In this document: positions 1 to 12,104 of the stretch, one piece after another
How the letters are laid out: each line of letters opens with the position of its first letter
Numbering within the stretch: position 1 is the stretch's first letter
DNA from: Brugia malayi
Lineage: Eukaryota > Nematoda > Chromadorea > Rhabditida > Onchocercidae
Direction: 5' to 3'
Assembly (NCBI RefSeq): GCF_000002995.4
Contig: NW_025062475.1
Location: 3,068,528-3,132,527, forward strand
DNA length: 64,000 nt
Program-made: the position numbers and the translations under genes
Notes under the pieces: generated by a model
Seen by the model: the letters and a program-made list of their open reading frames with translations, nothing else
Database searches by the model: none
What the model was told of the DNA's origin: nothing

Positions 1-27
1 AAAATGAAGTAGTGTTTCTAATTTTAG

Positions 28-249
28 AACATCAGTTTAAAGTTTATTATATTTATGTGTGACTTTCCTGACTGGTATTGGTTAGATGTTTTCCCACAAG
101 TTGCTGAGATTACTATTCAGATGTTACAACTTATCAAGCAGTCAGCTACCTTTAAGTATCACTTTCTGAAGTATGAAAGTCGTCAAATGTCACCCGAGAC
201 ATATCAGTTAGATCTTCACGAGAGGAAGAAGAGGAAGAACCAAATGTGA
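28..249 (+). CDS. Last exon of an unrecognised protein gene (5' part outside window)
   Basis: A splice acceptor (ttctaattttag, ending at 27) is followed by an open frame that runs to the TGA at 247-249, giving about 73 residues. A hydrophobic start (SLKFIIF) leads into an aromatic stretch (DWYWLDVFPQ), then an amphipathic region and a strongly basic end (ERKKRKNQM). This would suit a cytoplasmic tail after a membrane or buried helix, but I do not recognise the family. Frame continuity from the acceptor and low AT compared with the flanks support coding. The upstream exon phase is unknown, so the first codon is uncertain. No AATAAA lies close downstream. It is convergent with the TTLL gene on the other strand. 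Confidence 0.55.
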   Translation, partial: NISLKFIIFMCDFPDWYWLDVFPQVAEITIQMLQLIKQSATFKYHFLKYESRQMSPETYQLDLHERKKRKNQM

Positions 250-1771
250 TCTGAAATATTTGGTTACAATTAGTTAAAGTGTTGTAAAAACTTCTTAGCA
301 TGAATCAAGTATTTATAATTTAAACTTCCCTTCTAAATCACTCATTCGCTGGTTTAGAAACCAGTTAGAATTTATCGAATCCAAGGTCATATATTTTAAT
401 GTAACATTTCAAAAAGGCACTCCATTAAAATGAATATTTATTATATTCAGAAAATGTGTCAAAAATAAGCAAAATAACAATTTACAAAGCGAAATGTTGT
501 TGAAACTCGAATTAAAGTGGAATTTGACTATATGAAAAAGAGTGATAAGTTAGTGAAACAGATAATGCAATGAAAGGCGCACAATATCATCAGCTCATCC
601 AAAACATAAGTAATGTAGTATGCATCTTCAAAATACAAATGGTTAAGGAAACATAAGAGAGTAGCAATACAGAATATTTGACACAATTCTTTATCTTAAA
701 ACAGATCAAACTATCACCAAAATTGAAATTTCACCAAAATATAAACCGATCAAATGATAACAGAGTGTGTGGAAATAAAGGCTTGAAATGAGAACACATA
801 TGTAAAGAATTCCAGCCGAAATCTAAATGGCTAAAGGTTATTAAGAAGTTTACGAGTTCAAGAATACAACTAACAATTCTGCCATGCAAAATAAATAAAT
901 ATGAAGGTTTCTTATCAAGTTTAAATTTTAATATGCTATGATATTAGATATAGGATTCTCTTCGACAATCGCAGATAGCTTTAATTTTTCCAGTGATGAA
1001 AATAAAAACACTATAGTTTGCAAAATATGCTCTTGTCGAAATAATTCCTAAGTAATATGGATTCAGAATATAACTGTAACATGAAATAGTTGCCACACTT
1101 TAGTTTTAAAGACTGATTAAATGTGAAAACAGTTACAGTTTTACAAATAAATATATAAATGTCTTGCACTTCTTAGATTTTATCAATTATAATGGCGGAA
1201 ACTTTATTTTATTAGAAATAATTCTTCTTTAGTGTGGCAACTTCATTACTGAATACTCTAACCTTCTTTAAGAATAAGGAAAAATTTTTCATTCCAGTAT
1301 TTTGGAACTTGATAGCATTTTAAAAAAAGAAATGATGCACTATACTTTGAAACATATACTATAAGGCAAACACTAAAAGGTAAGTAGTTAGAAAATTTTG
1401 TGGCATAGATGTCACACGATACTCTGGCAGAGAAGAAGACATTCGAAAATGTTACCAAACAAAAGCATGAGGCATAAAATTTATATAATAAGTCAGATCA
1501 GCTTCAATATAATATGAGCAATATGAAAAGCCTGAACACAACAACCTGTATAACCTGTATAAGAGGAATATTAGATGGACTGACGTAGTAAAAGGTTGTA
1601 CTATATCGTGAAATAAGCTTGATAAGCATGTTCACGGTCAGACCACACTAAAAGAAATTTCTGTTACACTAATGCGCAACATGCTATTATTTAACCCTTC
1701 AGAACCATAGCTGGCAAAATAAAATCAAATTTTGGGTTGAAATACAAAATTTTTAAATTTGAAATAACCGC
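250..1771. other. Convergent intergenic region / 3' UTRs
   Basis: AT-rich DNA between two convergent genes. It should hold both 3' UTRs. I see no exon or RNA gene. A minus-strand AATAAA (TTTATT at about 1203) is the nearest canonical poly(A) signal for the TTLL gene, but it is more than 500 bp past the stop, so a variant signal is likely. The 66-codon minus-strand frame at 1258-1458 has no recognisable content. Confidence 0.5.
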
Positions 1772-4700
1772 TCAGTTCGCATTTTCAAAAATGTCTGTAT
1801 CAGCCAGATGTTCACTTTTACTCGAAATATCTTCCAAAATACCTATGCCAATTTCACGCCCACGTGCCTCTTGCTCCACTTGCCATTGCGCCAACAACAA
1901 ATTTGAGTAGGTCAACGGACTATTATAGTACTTGACGTAATCAATCGTCTCAGCGGTGGGAAATATGAGGTCGAAATTACCGGAACGATCTAATTCGTCT
2001 TCAAATTCAATCAAAATTCGTGCGTCACAACCTGTCAGTTCATCCAGTATCCTTCGATCAATTTTCTATAACTTTTTTTAGAAGGATTATAAAAATCCAC
2101 AGTTTCAATAAACTTTAAAAATTGAGAATTTGTAAAAAGAACCGAAGTATAGTCAAAAATCTCATGATTTTTGTTAGAATAAGAAATAAACTGTCACATA
2201 TTATTAATCTACCCACAGATCAAGGATGTATTACTGCAATAAAACAAATATATCTCTCACTCTATTTCTCTTAAAATATTCAATATGATGTCGCTCCTTC
2301 TTTAAATCTTCATTGCTTTTATTACCGTCAAATGATTTTATGCGATAATCCATAGATAACGTATTACTTCTATCCCTGAAATATTCATAGAATTTGCAAC
2401 ATTTTTTTTTTTCTTTTAAACATTAAGCAATGAATAAGCACTTCATACTATTTTCATACATAAGATTTCCAAAAATAGAACTTAAAAGCGTACTCACATC
2501 ACATCCGGTGGAATCTGGATACCACAAAGATTCAGTACGTCCTTTGCAAGCGTTGTTTTGACGGCTATATCTGTAGGTGTTGCGCAGTGCAATGAGGGTG
2601 AAATATTTACCTAAAAATTATTAGGTCGAAACTTAGCTATTGTATTTCTTTTGATATATTTAAAAATCAACTTCAAATGAATGCTTCCATTTCGAAATTC
2701 TGAACTGATTTTAGTCAAAGAATTTTTTTGATAAAAGTGTAAAAATATGCTACCTCTAATAACCAAGGCCTGAGAGTGTCATCAAGTAAAATATCCATTC
2801 CATAAAGCTCATGGCTTGTGAAAGTATACAAACTGTGTTTTTTTTGATGTATCCGAATGTGATTTTCACAACTAAAATAAGATTATTTTTAATAACTTAA
2901 AATATATAGTACTTTTTAATAAAAAATTAAGCCTAATTAAAAAATTTACTTGCCAAACAAAAGACCAAATAATACAAGTTCTTTTCGATCTAAGCTAAGA
3001 CCAAGAGATATCAGAAAAAATTACGCAAGGACAGCTTTGATAATAATATCCTTAATCCTTGGTTTAACAACATCTACATCTATATGTTCAGCTATATGTG
3101 TCCAAAAATCCGATAATTTCCATTTCGGCACAGGCGTCGTACGTTCGCCTGCTGACTGTGCCAACTTATTGATACTATAGTTCGTCAAATGCATAAATTT
3201 GTTTGACATCGAGCTAAGTGCAGAAGAATAACTGCAAATATATTAATCTATCTTTGCAGATATGTAACTTGTAGCAATCTTAATTTTTCAAAATTCAAAA
3301 AAAAAAAAAGAGTCAAAAAATTGTTCCCTTTGTATTTTCTCTTTGGTTCAACAGAAAAAATTGAAAATTTCATAAAGCTACACAAAAAGAAAAGAAAATT
3401 ACGGGATACTTGCGAATCGAACAAGGCCATCATTGTATAAGTATATACGTAATGGATCAAGATTTGTCACATAAACGTATAAACGTAAATCAAATTTTGC
3501 TGAATTAATAATTAACGGCCGATGAATATAACTAAAAATTATAATTATACTTTTAAGAAATTAAATAGGTTTTTAATAAACATAAGTTCCACAGAAAAAT
3601 CTGCAAGATGAAAACTTACTGCTGAGCAACAAGTGGTGTTTTTTTTGGAATTTGTTTAATTTTGCTAGCAATACTGATGCCTGTGCCTCGAGCAGATGCA
3701 GGCTATAACAAATAATTTTAAAGCATTAAGAACAACTTTAAATTCATTTTTTGATTTCTGATTACCAAATGCGTAACTTTTTACGCTGATTAATAAAGCA
3801 AGAAAATTTTATTACATAAATAACTACAATGCAAAAGTATCGAGATCATTTCATACAGCAAAAACACAGTCACTACTGGATGTTTTGTTTACAGAATGCA
3901 AAACTCAAAACAGTATACCGGTTTAAGTATGACGATATGAGGAGTATTACTGTTAAGGTAAGCCTTCAATTTCTTTACATCCCGTGGTAGAACATAAGTT
4001 GTTGGCATAATGTGATATTCATCCAAACCCCACAGAGCAATCATTTCATTTATGTGTTGCCAAAGACGATCCTTTCGTCCCATGTGAAATGCACCAGGAA
4101 AATGATTAACCTATTAGCAATACTGATTTAGTTAGATTATGGCAAAAACTTGAACTTAAAAAAATCCTAATCAGAAAAGTTAAGTAGCTAGCATGAAATT
4201 GGAAAACGTTAGTAATAATAATAATTTAAAATGCTGGATTAATTACAAAAAAACAATAAAGTCTTACTACTTATCTAGCACAAACACAAAGAAATGACAC
4301 CTTCTGATATGGCTTAATTGCTCGGTACTGAGTCGATTTTAAGTGTCGTCCCCAGTAACCAATCCAAAAGTTCGATTCATCAACTATTGTAAAATGACTT
4401 GCAGCAAGGCTTTGTCGCATAACAATAGGTAAAAGACTATTTTTACACCACATTAGTGTTGAACGAATCGCTTTGCTCGGTTTTGTAACTGCAACCAGTA
4501 ATTATTTCAGCTAAACCAAGACTTTAAAACTTATAACTTGAAATCTCACAATACAATCTTCGAAGTTCTTTTTTCATAAACTTTCTTTTTTAAAACGCTA
4601 GTTAAAACAACTCTGACGAATGTAGATCCTGGCGAAAATTGAAACTAAATTTGTTCTGTCAATTCAAGAACAATTGATATTAGTATTGAAAACAAACCTT

Positions 4701-5197
4701 TTGATTCCTTGCTATAAAATCGTATTGTCGGAGGCACATTAGAAAATAAACTAGGACGGAGAAAAGGTTTCAAGGCTGGCGGCGAGGATTCGCCAGTAGT
4801 ACAACTGTAAAAACGAAAAAAAAAAAAAGTTTACATGAAAAAAATTAAACTAAACAATGAAATAGCGTTATGTAGATGGAAAATTTAACTACCTGGTTGT
4901 ACAAAGGCAGTTTGTAACAAGGCAACTGAGACTGCATATGTCGTTATCTTTCTCTTCTATAAAAAACGTGATTACACGAGCAAAAAAAAAAAAAAAAAAA
5001 CTCTTCCTATCAATTACCTAATAATTTCTTCCTGTCCTTTTTATACTGGATTTCAAACAACCTTATGAAAATACACTATTCAAATAAAAAAAAATCAGAA
5101 ATAAAATGGAAACTAAAGTACCGTCTGAGGCAATAGATCTTATAGGCTGTTGTTCACCGTAGGAAGACGCTGCTGATGATATCGAACAACTCATCAT
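1772..5197 (-). CDS. ttll-4: Tubulin polyglutamylase, TTLL4 type
   Basis: The enzyme adds glutamate side chains to tubulin (vertebrate TTLL4 also modifies nucleosome assembly proteins), using ATP, in cytoplasm and cilia. Exons in coding order: 5197-5122, 4956-4893, 4804-4698, 4488-4301, 4110-3919, 3702-3620, 3531-3403, 3231-3025, 2871-2754, 2610-2498, 2375-2261, 2065-1772. All introns are GT-AG, all phases agree, and the total is 562 codons with the stop. Motifs visible: LFSNVPPTI (exon 3); WIGYWGRHLKS (exon 4); MGRKDRLW; KPPASARGTGIS (about 208-219); KFDLRLYVYV (249-258); NKFMHLTNYSINK (290-302); HELYGMDI and LEVNISPSLH (369-397), including the Glu and Asn expected to bind Mg. The catalytic set looks intact. 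The N-terminus is much shorter than vertebrate TTLL4. Two adjacent ATGs (5197 and 5194) could start it. TTLL4 rather than another TTLL rests on the order and wording of these motifs. Confidence 0.92.
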
Positions 5198-5212
5198 ACA
5201 AGTGATTTTAAT

Positions 5213-5225
5213 CCTGAATGAACAT
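5213..5225 (-). promoter_or_regulatory. Candidate spliced-leader (trans-splice) acceptor of the TTLL gene
   Basis: On the minus strand, gttcattcag ends 16 nt before the first ATG of the TTLL gene. A consensus acceptor this close to a start codon is typical of nematode SL1 addition. An unseen upstream cis-spliced exon is the alternative, because the short leader is open in the same frame. Confidence 0.5.
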
Positions 5226-5751
5226 AACTGAATATTGTCAAAGGATACTGGAATGACGAAGATAATCCAAGAATTGTCCTGAAATTTTATAATGATTTAC
5301 TTCAAAATGTATGAAAAAGTGAAAAGAAATGAAAGATGAGAAAAAGAGAAGGATAATGAAAAAGCAAAAGATCACGATACAAAATATCACATTTCACAGA
5401 TCTCAAAAATATCATCTTAACATTAGGAATAGGAAACAAATAATAATAAGGTAGAGGAATGCATGTTCATTAAATTAAAACTAACTATATGTTAAGCAAA
5501 CAATTAATTCATTTTTGAGATACTTCAATTCATATTTAATTTTCTGTCTTTCTAGCTAGAGGTTATTTTCATTATCTCTTTTTTTTCTATCCGAGAGATA
5601 GCATTACTTTGAAATTTGATATATGAAATATGCTAAATATAAAATAATGACAGTTTAAGAGCGAATTAATCGCTCACTGCTACAATCCTTTCAATCTCAT
5701 TTGTCTATTTCCAACTAATCATTTGTTAACAATTTTTTTCATTCCTTTCCC

Positions 5752-5781
5752 ACTAACTACGTATATTCTACGTAAGTTAGT
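5752..5781. repeat. Inverted repeat (hairpin/palindrome)
   Basis: ACTAACTACGTA is followed after a few bases by TACGTAAGTTAGT, the reverse complement of the first arm with one base of slippage. It lies in the shared upstream region of two divergent genes. Confidence 0.7.
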
Positions 5782-5820
5782 CTTTCTAGGTTACGTGATT
5801 AAACATTTTTAGGTTAAGTA

Positions 5821-5838
5821 CCGGAAAACTAATTCCGG
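5821..5838. repeat. Short inverted repeat with CCGGAA / TTCCGG arms
   Basis: The arms CCGGAA and TTCCGG enclose a six-base spacer. The same design recurs at 39554-39572. Confidence 0.6.
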
Positions 5839-5903
5839 TTATCATACCAAAAAAAAAAAAAGTTCAAAAGTGCATAGGTGCGCGGCCCGTGAAAATTAGA
5901 GGA

Positions 5904-6161
5904 GTTAGCATATTAGGAATGATGTATTTATAATCGTATATTTCAATTTATTTGTCGGTTAGTTTTTTATTCTGAATTAATTTTAGGTGCCAATCGATAT
6001 TTAATTAATTAATTAGTTAATTAATTAATGCACTGCTTCATATTGTTGAATATCGTTTGATGAGGTTTTCTTTTGAGAGACTGAAAATACTAAATGAATT
6101 AATTACAAACAGTTAGCATATTAGGAATGATATTTATGTTTTATATATATTTCAATTTGTA
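5904..6161 (+). repeat. Duplicated block, two copies about 208 bp apart
   Basis: The 20-mer gttagcatattaggaatgat occurs exactly at 5904-5923 and 6112-6131. Similarity continues more weakly for about 30 bp after it (tttata, then atatttcaattt). It looks like a local segmental duplication in the divergent promoter region. Confidence 0.7.
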
Positions 6162-6538
6162 TTTAAATTTGGATTTGTGTTTTTTTTGTGTTTAAATTAA
6201 CTATCATTTTAAAACTTTATGATATTTTCTCGATTTATCGACCTATTCATTCGTTTCTCACTTGTAATAACTGAAGTATATTGTCAGAGTGTTCAGTTCA
6301 AGTCTTTTTTTTTCTGTTTTTTCCTCTTTTTGTTTTGTTTTCAATATTTGTATATCATAGGATTGTATCTTCACATGCTTCAACCAACTCTCTTCACTAT
6401 TATATTTCAAAAGAGTTATTAGAAGTGTGAAAAAAATAAAAAAGATTCAAAAGAAAATATAACTAAATCAATCAAACTATACAAATAATAAAATATATTC
6501 AAATTAACTATCATTTGTGCTATTTATAAACAAACAAA

Positions 6539-7925
6539 ATGGTTGACGCAATGCACGCTGGTAGTATTTTTTATAATAAAAGAATATTTGCAATCTTTGG
6601 TAAATGAAAATTTCAATAGAAAAGCCAACAAATTGCAAAATTCAATTTCGATAATTTAAGAAATCAAAAAAAAAAAAAAAAGAGAAAACAAATCCATAAA
6701 AATATCTTAATTGTATTTTTATTAAATTGCAGCTTTTATTATTTTTGCATTTGTTATATCTGCAACAAACGCCATAAGATGTCAAATTTATTTTCGTCGA
6801 GGAAAATCAGCATCAAAGATCAATGAAACAGAGGATTGTGAATCAAGCTCTTGCTGTTTTACAGCTGAATTACATCGTAAAATGCTAAATTATAATCTTT
6901 TAATTTATCTGATCACATTTTATCTTTTAGATAATCCTCATATTTTGAATTGAAAGAAATATTTTAATTTAAATATGTAAATATTGCGAAAATTTTTTAA
7001 ACAAAAGAAAATTCCTTTCAGCTATAATTTTATAATAGCATAAAATGAAATGTAAAAATGTAGATTAATCATATCATTACGTTTACATCTCTTTAAAGCT
7101 AGTGTATATTGATGATAAAAGATTACAATGTGGTAATTTTAGACAATCGTCACATATTCCAAATAAAAGGTTGTGATGCAGATGATATACAGGATGATAT
7201 GTTAATTTATGTTCCATCACTTACTGGAAAACCATGGGAAAATATCATGGAAGCATGTTTGGTATTATTTTTTGTAAAGATTTTTTCTTAGAATTAAAAT
7301 TGGATGAAAATTAATTTGTAGTTGAATTGAAATTATTTAGCTTGTAGAAAGGAAGGAATGTCATTTAGAAGGTTAAAATTATATAATTTTTAAATGGATA
7401 GGCACAAATTACAATTTATATAAAATGAAAAAAAAAAAAAAAAAACAACATTTATTACTCTTAACAAGAGCATTATGATGCATCCGTTGATAAGTAAAGC
7501 GAGGAAAATCATTTGATCACTTTAAAAATATCACTTTTAACCATTAAAAATATCAAATTTTAGCTTCATCAGAGGATGAATCAGAAGATAAAGTGAGCTC
7601 ATCTAAAACCCTTCTGCATTATACTTTAATAACCTAAAACAAGCAGAATAATTCAATTTAGGCTAGCGAATGCAGAGTGCATAATGATTTATTAGGTGGT
7701 AAAGGTGAAAGCTATTTATGCGGATGTGATACGGACTATTGCAATGAAAAATCATTTCAAGATACATTTCCACGACTTAAAAATAATAATAATAATAATA
7801 ATACAGCATCTAAGGCTAGCATGTTAAATGATAATTTATTTCGGTTCATAAGTGGAAGTGGAATAATAATACGAGTATTTCTTTTAAATAACTATTCATT
7901 TTCACCATTTGAAAAAATAATTTAA
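6539..7925 (+). CDS. Secreted ten-cysteine protein, Ly6/uPAR (three-finger) type
   Basis: Exons 6539-6560, 6733-6876, 7143-7261 and 7662-7925 join in phase through GT-AG introns to give 182 residues. Residues 1-21 read as a signal peptide (hydrophobic core FIIFAFVI, small residues before Ile22). Ten cysteines follow at about 24, 43, 48, 49, 66, 94, 99, 115, 117 and 122, ending in the pattern LCGC....CN, which is the hallmark of three-finger Ly6-type domains. Nematodes have many such secreted or GPI-anchored proteins, including the ODR-2 group. The C-terminal part after the domain has a run of seven Asn from AAT repeats and a mildly hydrophobic end, so a GPI signal is possible but weak. Exon 1 is only 22 nt, and its ATG was chosen because it supplies the right phase and completes the signal peptide; Met5 is an alternative start. 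Ligand and function are unknown. Confidence 0.75.
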
Positions 7926-7980
7926 ATTATTGTGGTAATGAACAGATATGATTATTAACTATAATTTAAATTCATTCCCA

Positions 7981-7986
7981 AATAAA
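7981..7986 (+). terminator. Poly(A) signal AATAAA of the Ly6-like gene
   Basis: A canonical AATAAA lies 55 bp after the stop codon at 7925. Confidence 0.6.
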
Positions 7987-9645
7987 TACTATTGTGGGCA
8001 ATTGATATGCAAATTTTTAAAAATTTTCGTGGCAAAATTTAATTTAATTTTATTTTTTTAATATTTTTATTGAATTAGGATCATCTTATTAGGCTTTCGA
8101 TTTAAATTATTTATATTCATAGAAAATAAAGAGTCATTTGTTAAATAAAATATATGTGCTAAAGATGTATAATTTTATTGAGTATGATACTTAAATTCCA
8201 AATTGTATTCAAAAAGAAATTATAAAACTTTATTATACTGTGACAGGAATAAAAATCATTTTATTCACGAAATGGATTAGCATAACACTACATATGATTC
8301 TTGAAAGCAAAAATTTCGATTTCTGTAGACTGAATCATTCATCTATCAAAATTAACATTCCTAATTATTATCTAATGAGTATGAAAAAGTGAAATTACAT
8401 TATAGCCATTCATTAGAACTTTTAGGGAGAATTTTTGCTGTCACTGAGAAATATTTCAGTGAATTAAGGAAATCATTTAGCATGGAATGAACTGAACAAT
8501 TTTGTTATTTCAAACAACCGATAATATTATCTTTGATGAAATTAGATATGTTAGCAATGCATATCTGATTTCGAAAGTATCGGTATAGATTGAATGATCA
8601 TGTGATAAATATAATTTCAAGAAACTTTTACAATATATCTTTAATTTCAGTTATTGTGTTTGATAGATTTAATAACATCAGGTGAAAATTTGGAACTTCG
8701 AAGTATAATATTTGGATGAAAAATGCAAATATAAAATCATTGCTTTCATTCATCGTTAAATTTGTCCAATTAAATATTTGTAGGAAAAAAATTAATTACC
8801 TGATAACGATAAAAATTACTTTACTAACTGTTGTTTCGTTGCTATTTGAGGGATAATAATTTTTAATTCTTTTGATTCTTCCTGTAAAATTCATTTGAAA
8901 TGCTAGAAATAGTCATTTTGCTTTTGATTCATTTGCGAGCGCCATTAATTGAATATAACATTGAAAGGAGAAATATGATGCATATTACTTGAAGATTTTG
9001 ATGAAGCGAAGCAGTTGAATGTGAATTAAAATTAATTTCATAATAGAAACAAAAAAGCTTATTTTATGTTTCTTTTTTTTTTTTTTTTTTGTTGGATAGT
9101 CTTATTTGAAAGAATGACAAGGTAGAAAGAAGTAAAGACCTATCGTCAGATTAGTAGGAACGAAATTGAAAAATGAAATGGCGTTATTGCTAAACAAGCG
9201 TAACAGATTAGCAAAAAAAAAAAAAAAAAAAAAAAACACCCAAATAAAATAGCGCAAAGCATCAATCATTTATTTCTTTTTACTCTCTATGATGTATATA
9301 AGTTCAAAAAAAAAGACAAAAAACAAAAAAAAAAAAAAAAAAAAAAAAAAAACAAAGATAAAAATAAAAAAAAAGTGAAAGTATGAGAATTTAGTTTTAT
9401 GAAAGAAAAGCTTTCTAAGATGAGCTGGAATTCAATGCAAACCGTGAAAAGGTGGAATGATTGCTGTTAAGTTAAATTTTTACAATTTAAATTCAACTCA
9501 TACTAATGAAAAAAAAAAAGGAACGAAAGACTGAATTGTTAAGAGGAAATGTACACATTTCAAAAAATATTTTTACATCATTAGAACAACACTAAAGCTA
9601 AACATACATATTACAATTCCAGTTGTCGAGAAAAAGTTAAGAGTA

Positions 9646-9760
9646 TTACTACTATAATACTACTTACTACTATTACTGCTACTACTAGATACTAGTACTA
9701 GTATTACTATTAATAACTATTACTTACTTACTAGTATTACAATTATTTCAACTATTACTT
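9646..9760. repeat. Degenerate TAC/TTAC-rich repeat tract
   Basis: Imperfect iteration of actact, attact and acttac, with an internal palindromic actagtactagt, over about 115 bp. Confidence 0.6.
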
Positions 9761-12076
9761 TTTATTATTTACACAACACTTATTTTAACTAGAAAAAAGT
9801 TACAAAAGAATAGATTCTTAAATGAAATAATACTTAAAATGTTTAAGGAAGAAAGATTCAAATTTTCACTATCATTTAAGTATTTGAGAGATAGATGAAG
9901 GTAATGTAATAAATGAAATTTAATTAATTATTGATTTATGATTTTTTGCTGTATAGTCAGTAATATATTTGTGGCAGCAAAAAGAAAAGAAAAATGATAT
10001 TTATGAGACGGCAATTTTAAAGAATAAAATCTTAAAATTTGTTTTCATTTTTTTTAGAGATGATTTCATGCAAAAAAAAGAAAATATCTGAAAGTTTTGT
10101 TTTTATTTTTTTATTTTTTTGTTTTTAAAGCAACAAATTTAAGAAAGGATGATATGTAGATGTTTAACATAGGAAATATAAGTTTAACTAGATTTAGTGG
10201 ACTGAAATTTTAGAGGAAAATTTTTAGAAAAATTTAAACGAATAATTAGAAATTCACAGATAAATGCAGAAAGAGTAACTAGTTTTACAAGTTTTACAAT
10301 GAATGGTGAAAAATATATGTGGATAAGTAATGATTAATAATTAAATTAGTAAATTTTGAGAAGTAAAGCTTTTAAAATGTTTGATGATGAAGGAACAATT
10401 TTCAAGTAAGTTTCCAATGATTTTACTCTGTAATAAGTTCATATTAAACGATTTAGTATTTGATTTCATCTTCAAATTAATTAATTATTCAAATTAATAA
10501 AATCGAATTTAGAAATGCTATTACTATACCCAAATGATAAATGAAATAAATGCTTTCAAAAGTATTTGTAATAAAAGAGAACACAAATTATTTAGATTAA
10601 ACATTACATATGGATTCATTTTTAGATTTTTTTTTAATTAGCACATACATTCTAGAATCATTTGAAAATCTCATCCTTTACTTTCCAAATAATTTCACTA
10701 ATTTATATACAAAATGTATGAAAATAATTCAAAATTTCTCAGCTATAAATGATTAAAAATAGCTTTTTTAGCTATTTTGATAACTTTTTAACTATTAAAA
10801 AGTAGTATTTGAAGATGTATAAATTTCACAGATATATACAAAATTACGTATGAAAAAGACAAGATTTTGTGCCAAAATAACTTTCGGCGCCTAAAAATCG
10901 GTGAATTGAGCTAATCATGGCTTAATTAATTATTATTAATAATTATTAGCTAATTATTATGCTCTATTAAGTACAATGTATTTCATATGTTCATTTCAAA
11001 ATCATCAATTACATGACAATGTATAAGTTATTCAAATATTTTATGGATATTTTTAATAAATATGTTGATATGCATTTAGGAACAGTTAAAAAGTATCACC
11101 AAATTAATAATTTCAATTTTTTTTTTTTACTTCTCGTTTTCAAATTTGAAGAAAAAGTAGTTTTAGCCTTTGCTCTATTCACAAATTAATTAAATGAATT
11201 AAGACTAGTAATGTAATTAGAAAGAATAGAAAAAAGAAAGAGCTAATGGTTTAATATTTTATTCTAAATATTTTGTTTAATTTTGCAATTAGTTTTTAAT
11301 TTAATTATTTAAATTATGGGTTCCAAGAAAAAAGAGATCCATTTATTTGGAGTATCTGAAATAATTAACAAAAAAAAAAAAAAAAAATCAAATAACCAAT
11401 ATGAGTACTATCAATAGCGATAACTAATTGTTTCATATGATTATAATTGATTGATTTAGATAGAAGTAAATTAAATCTAACTATTTGTTAGGAAATATTA
11501 AGACTCATCTATTAAAATTAATCTTTAACACTAGCATATGATTTTCCTCTTCTTCTGTCATATTTTAAATTCATTCTCTGACAATTATTACATTTCTCAA
11601 TTCTATAGTAAATTTAAAATGTCTTCAATATTACTGCTAAATTATCTAATAAAATTTTATTTATTTTTTATTATTTTAAGATGAACTGGAAGAATTTCGC
11701 CATTTTCTCATCCTCATTACATCTTTTTCTCCAATTTTCTTATTTTTTAAATTATGATTAACTATTAAAAATTGATCAAGACAAGGCTAACGCTTATAAT
11801 TCAATCAACAAGTTCAATACCAACATCTGTTTCATTCTCTTTTATATATAAAGTATCATCATTCCACCACAATAATTCTATCGTAACTCATTCAATCATT
11901 AATTTCAATAGCAATCATTCTTGAAAATTCGGTGCGCCCTTAAAGTATTACTTTGCGACATTTGCGCTAATAATATAATATATATCTTAAGAGTGCGATA
12001 GATGAAAAGGAAAAAGAATATTATGATGGAATGAATAGTACAAAAAAAAATGAAACCATTATAAAAGTTATCGTTT

Positions 12077-12104
12077 CTTTCTCTCTCTCTCTCTCTCTCC
12101 CTCT
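12077..12104. repeat. CT microsatellite
   Basis: About 13 CT units on the plus strand. It is the only dinucleotide tract of this class in the window with pyrimidines on the plus strand. Confidence 0.9.

Larger units (their letters stand above)
5226..6538. other. Divergent intergenic region between TTLL and Ly6-like genes
   Basis: About 1.3 kb separating two head-to-head genes, so it probably holds both promoters. It contains a near-perfect palindrome at 5752-5781, a CCGG-flanked hairpin at 5821-5838, a duplicated 20-bp block at 5904 and 6112, and a TTAATTAA-type array at about 5999-6030. The 67-codon frame at 6219-6422 is phenylalanine-rich from T-runs and is probably not coding. Confidence 0.5.

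Noticed and set aside
2950..3180. 76-codon plus-strand frame with a hydrophobic segment
   Set aside because: Antisense to TTLL exon 8, which carries the conserved NKFMHLTNYS motif.
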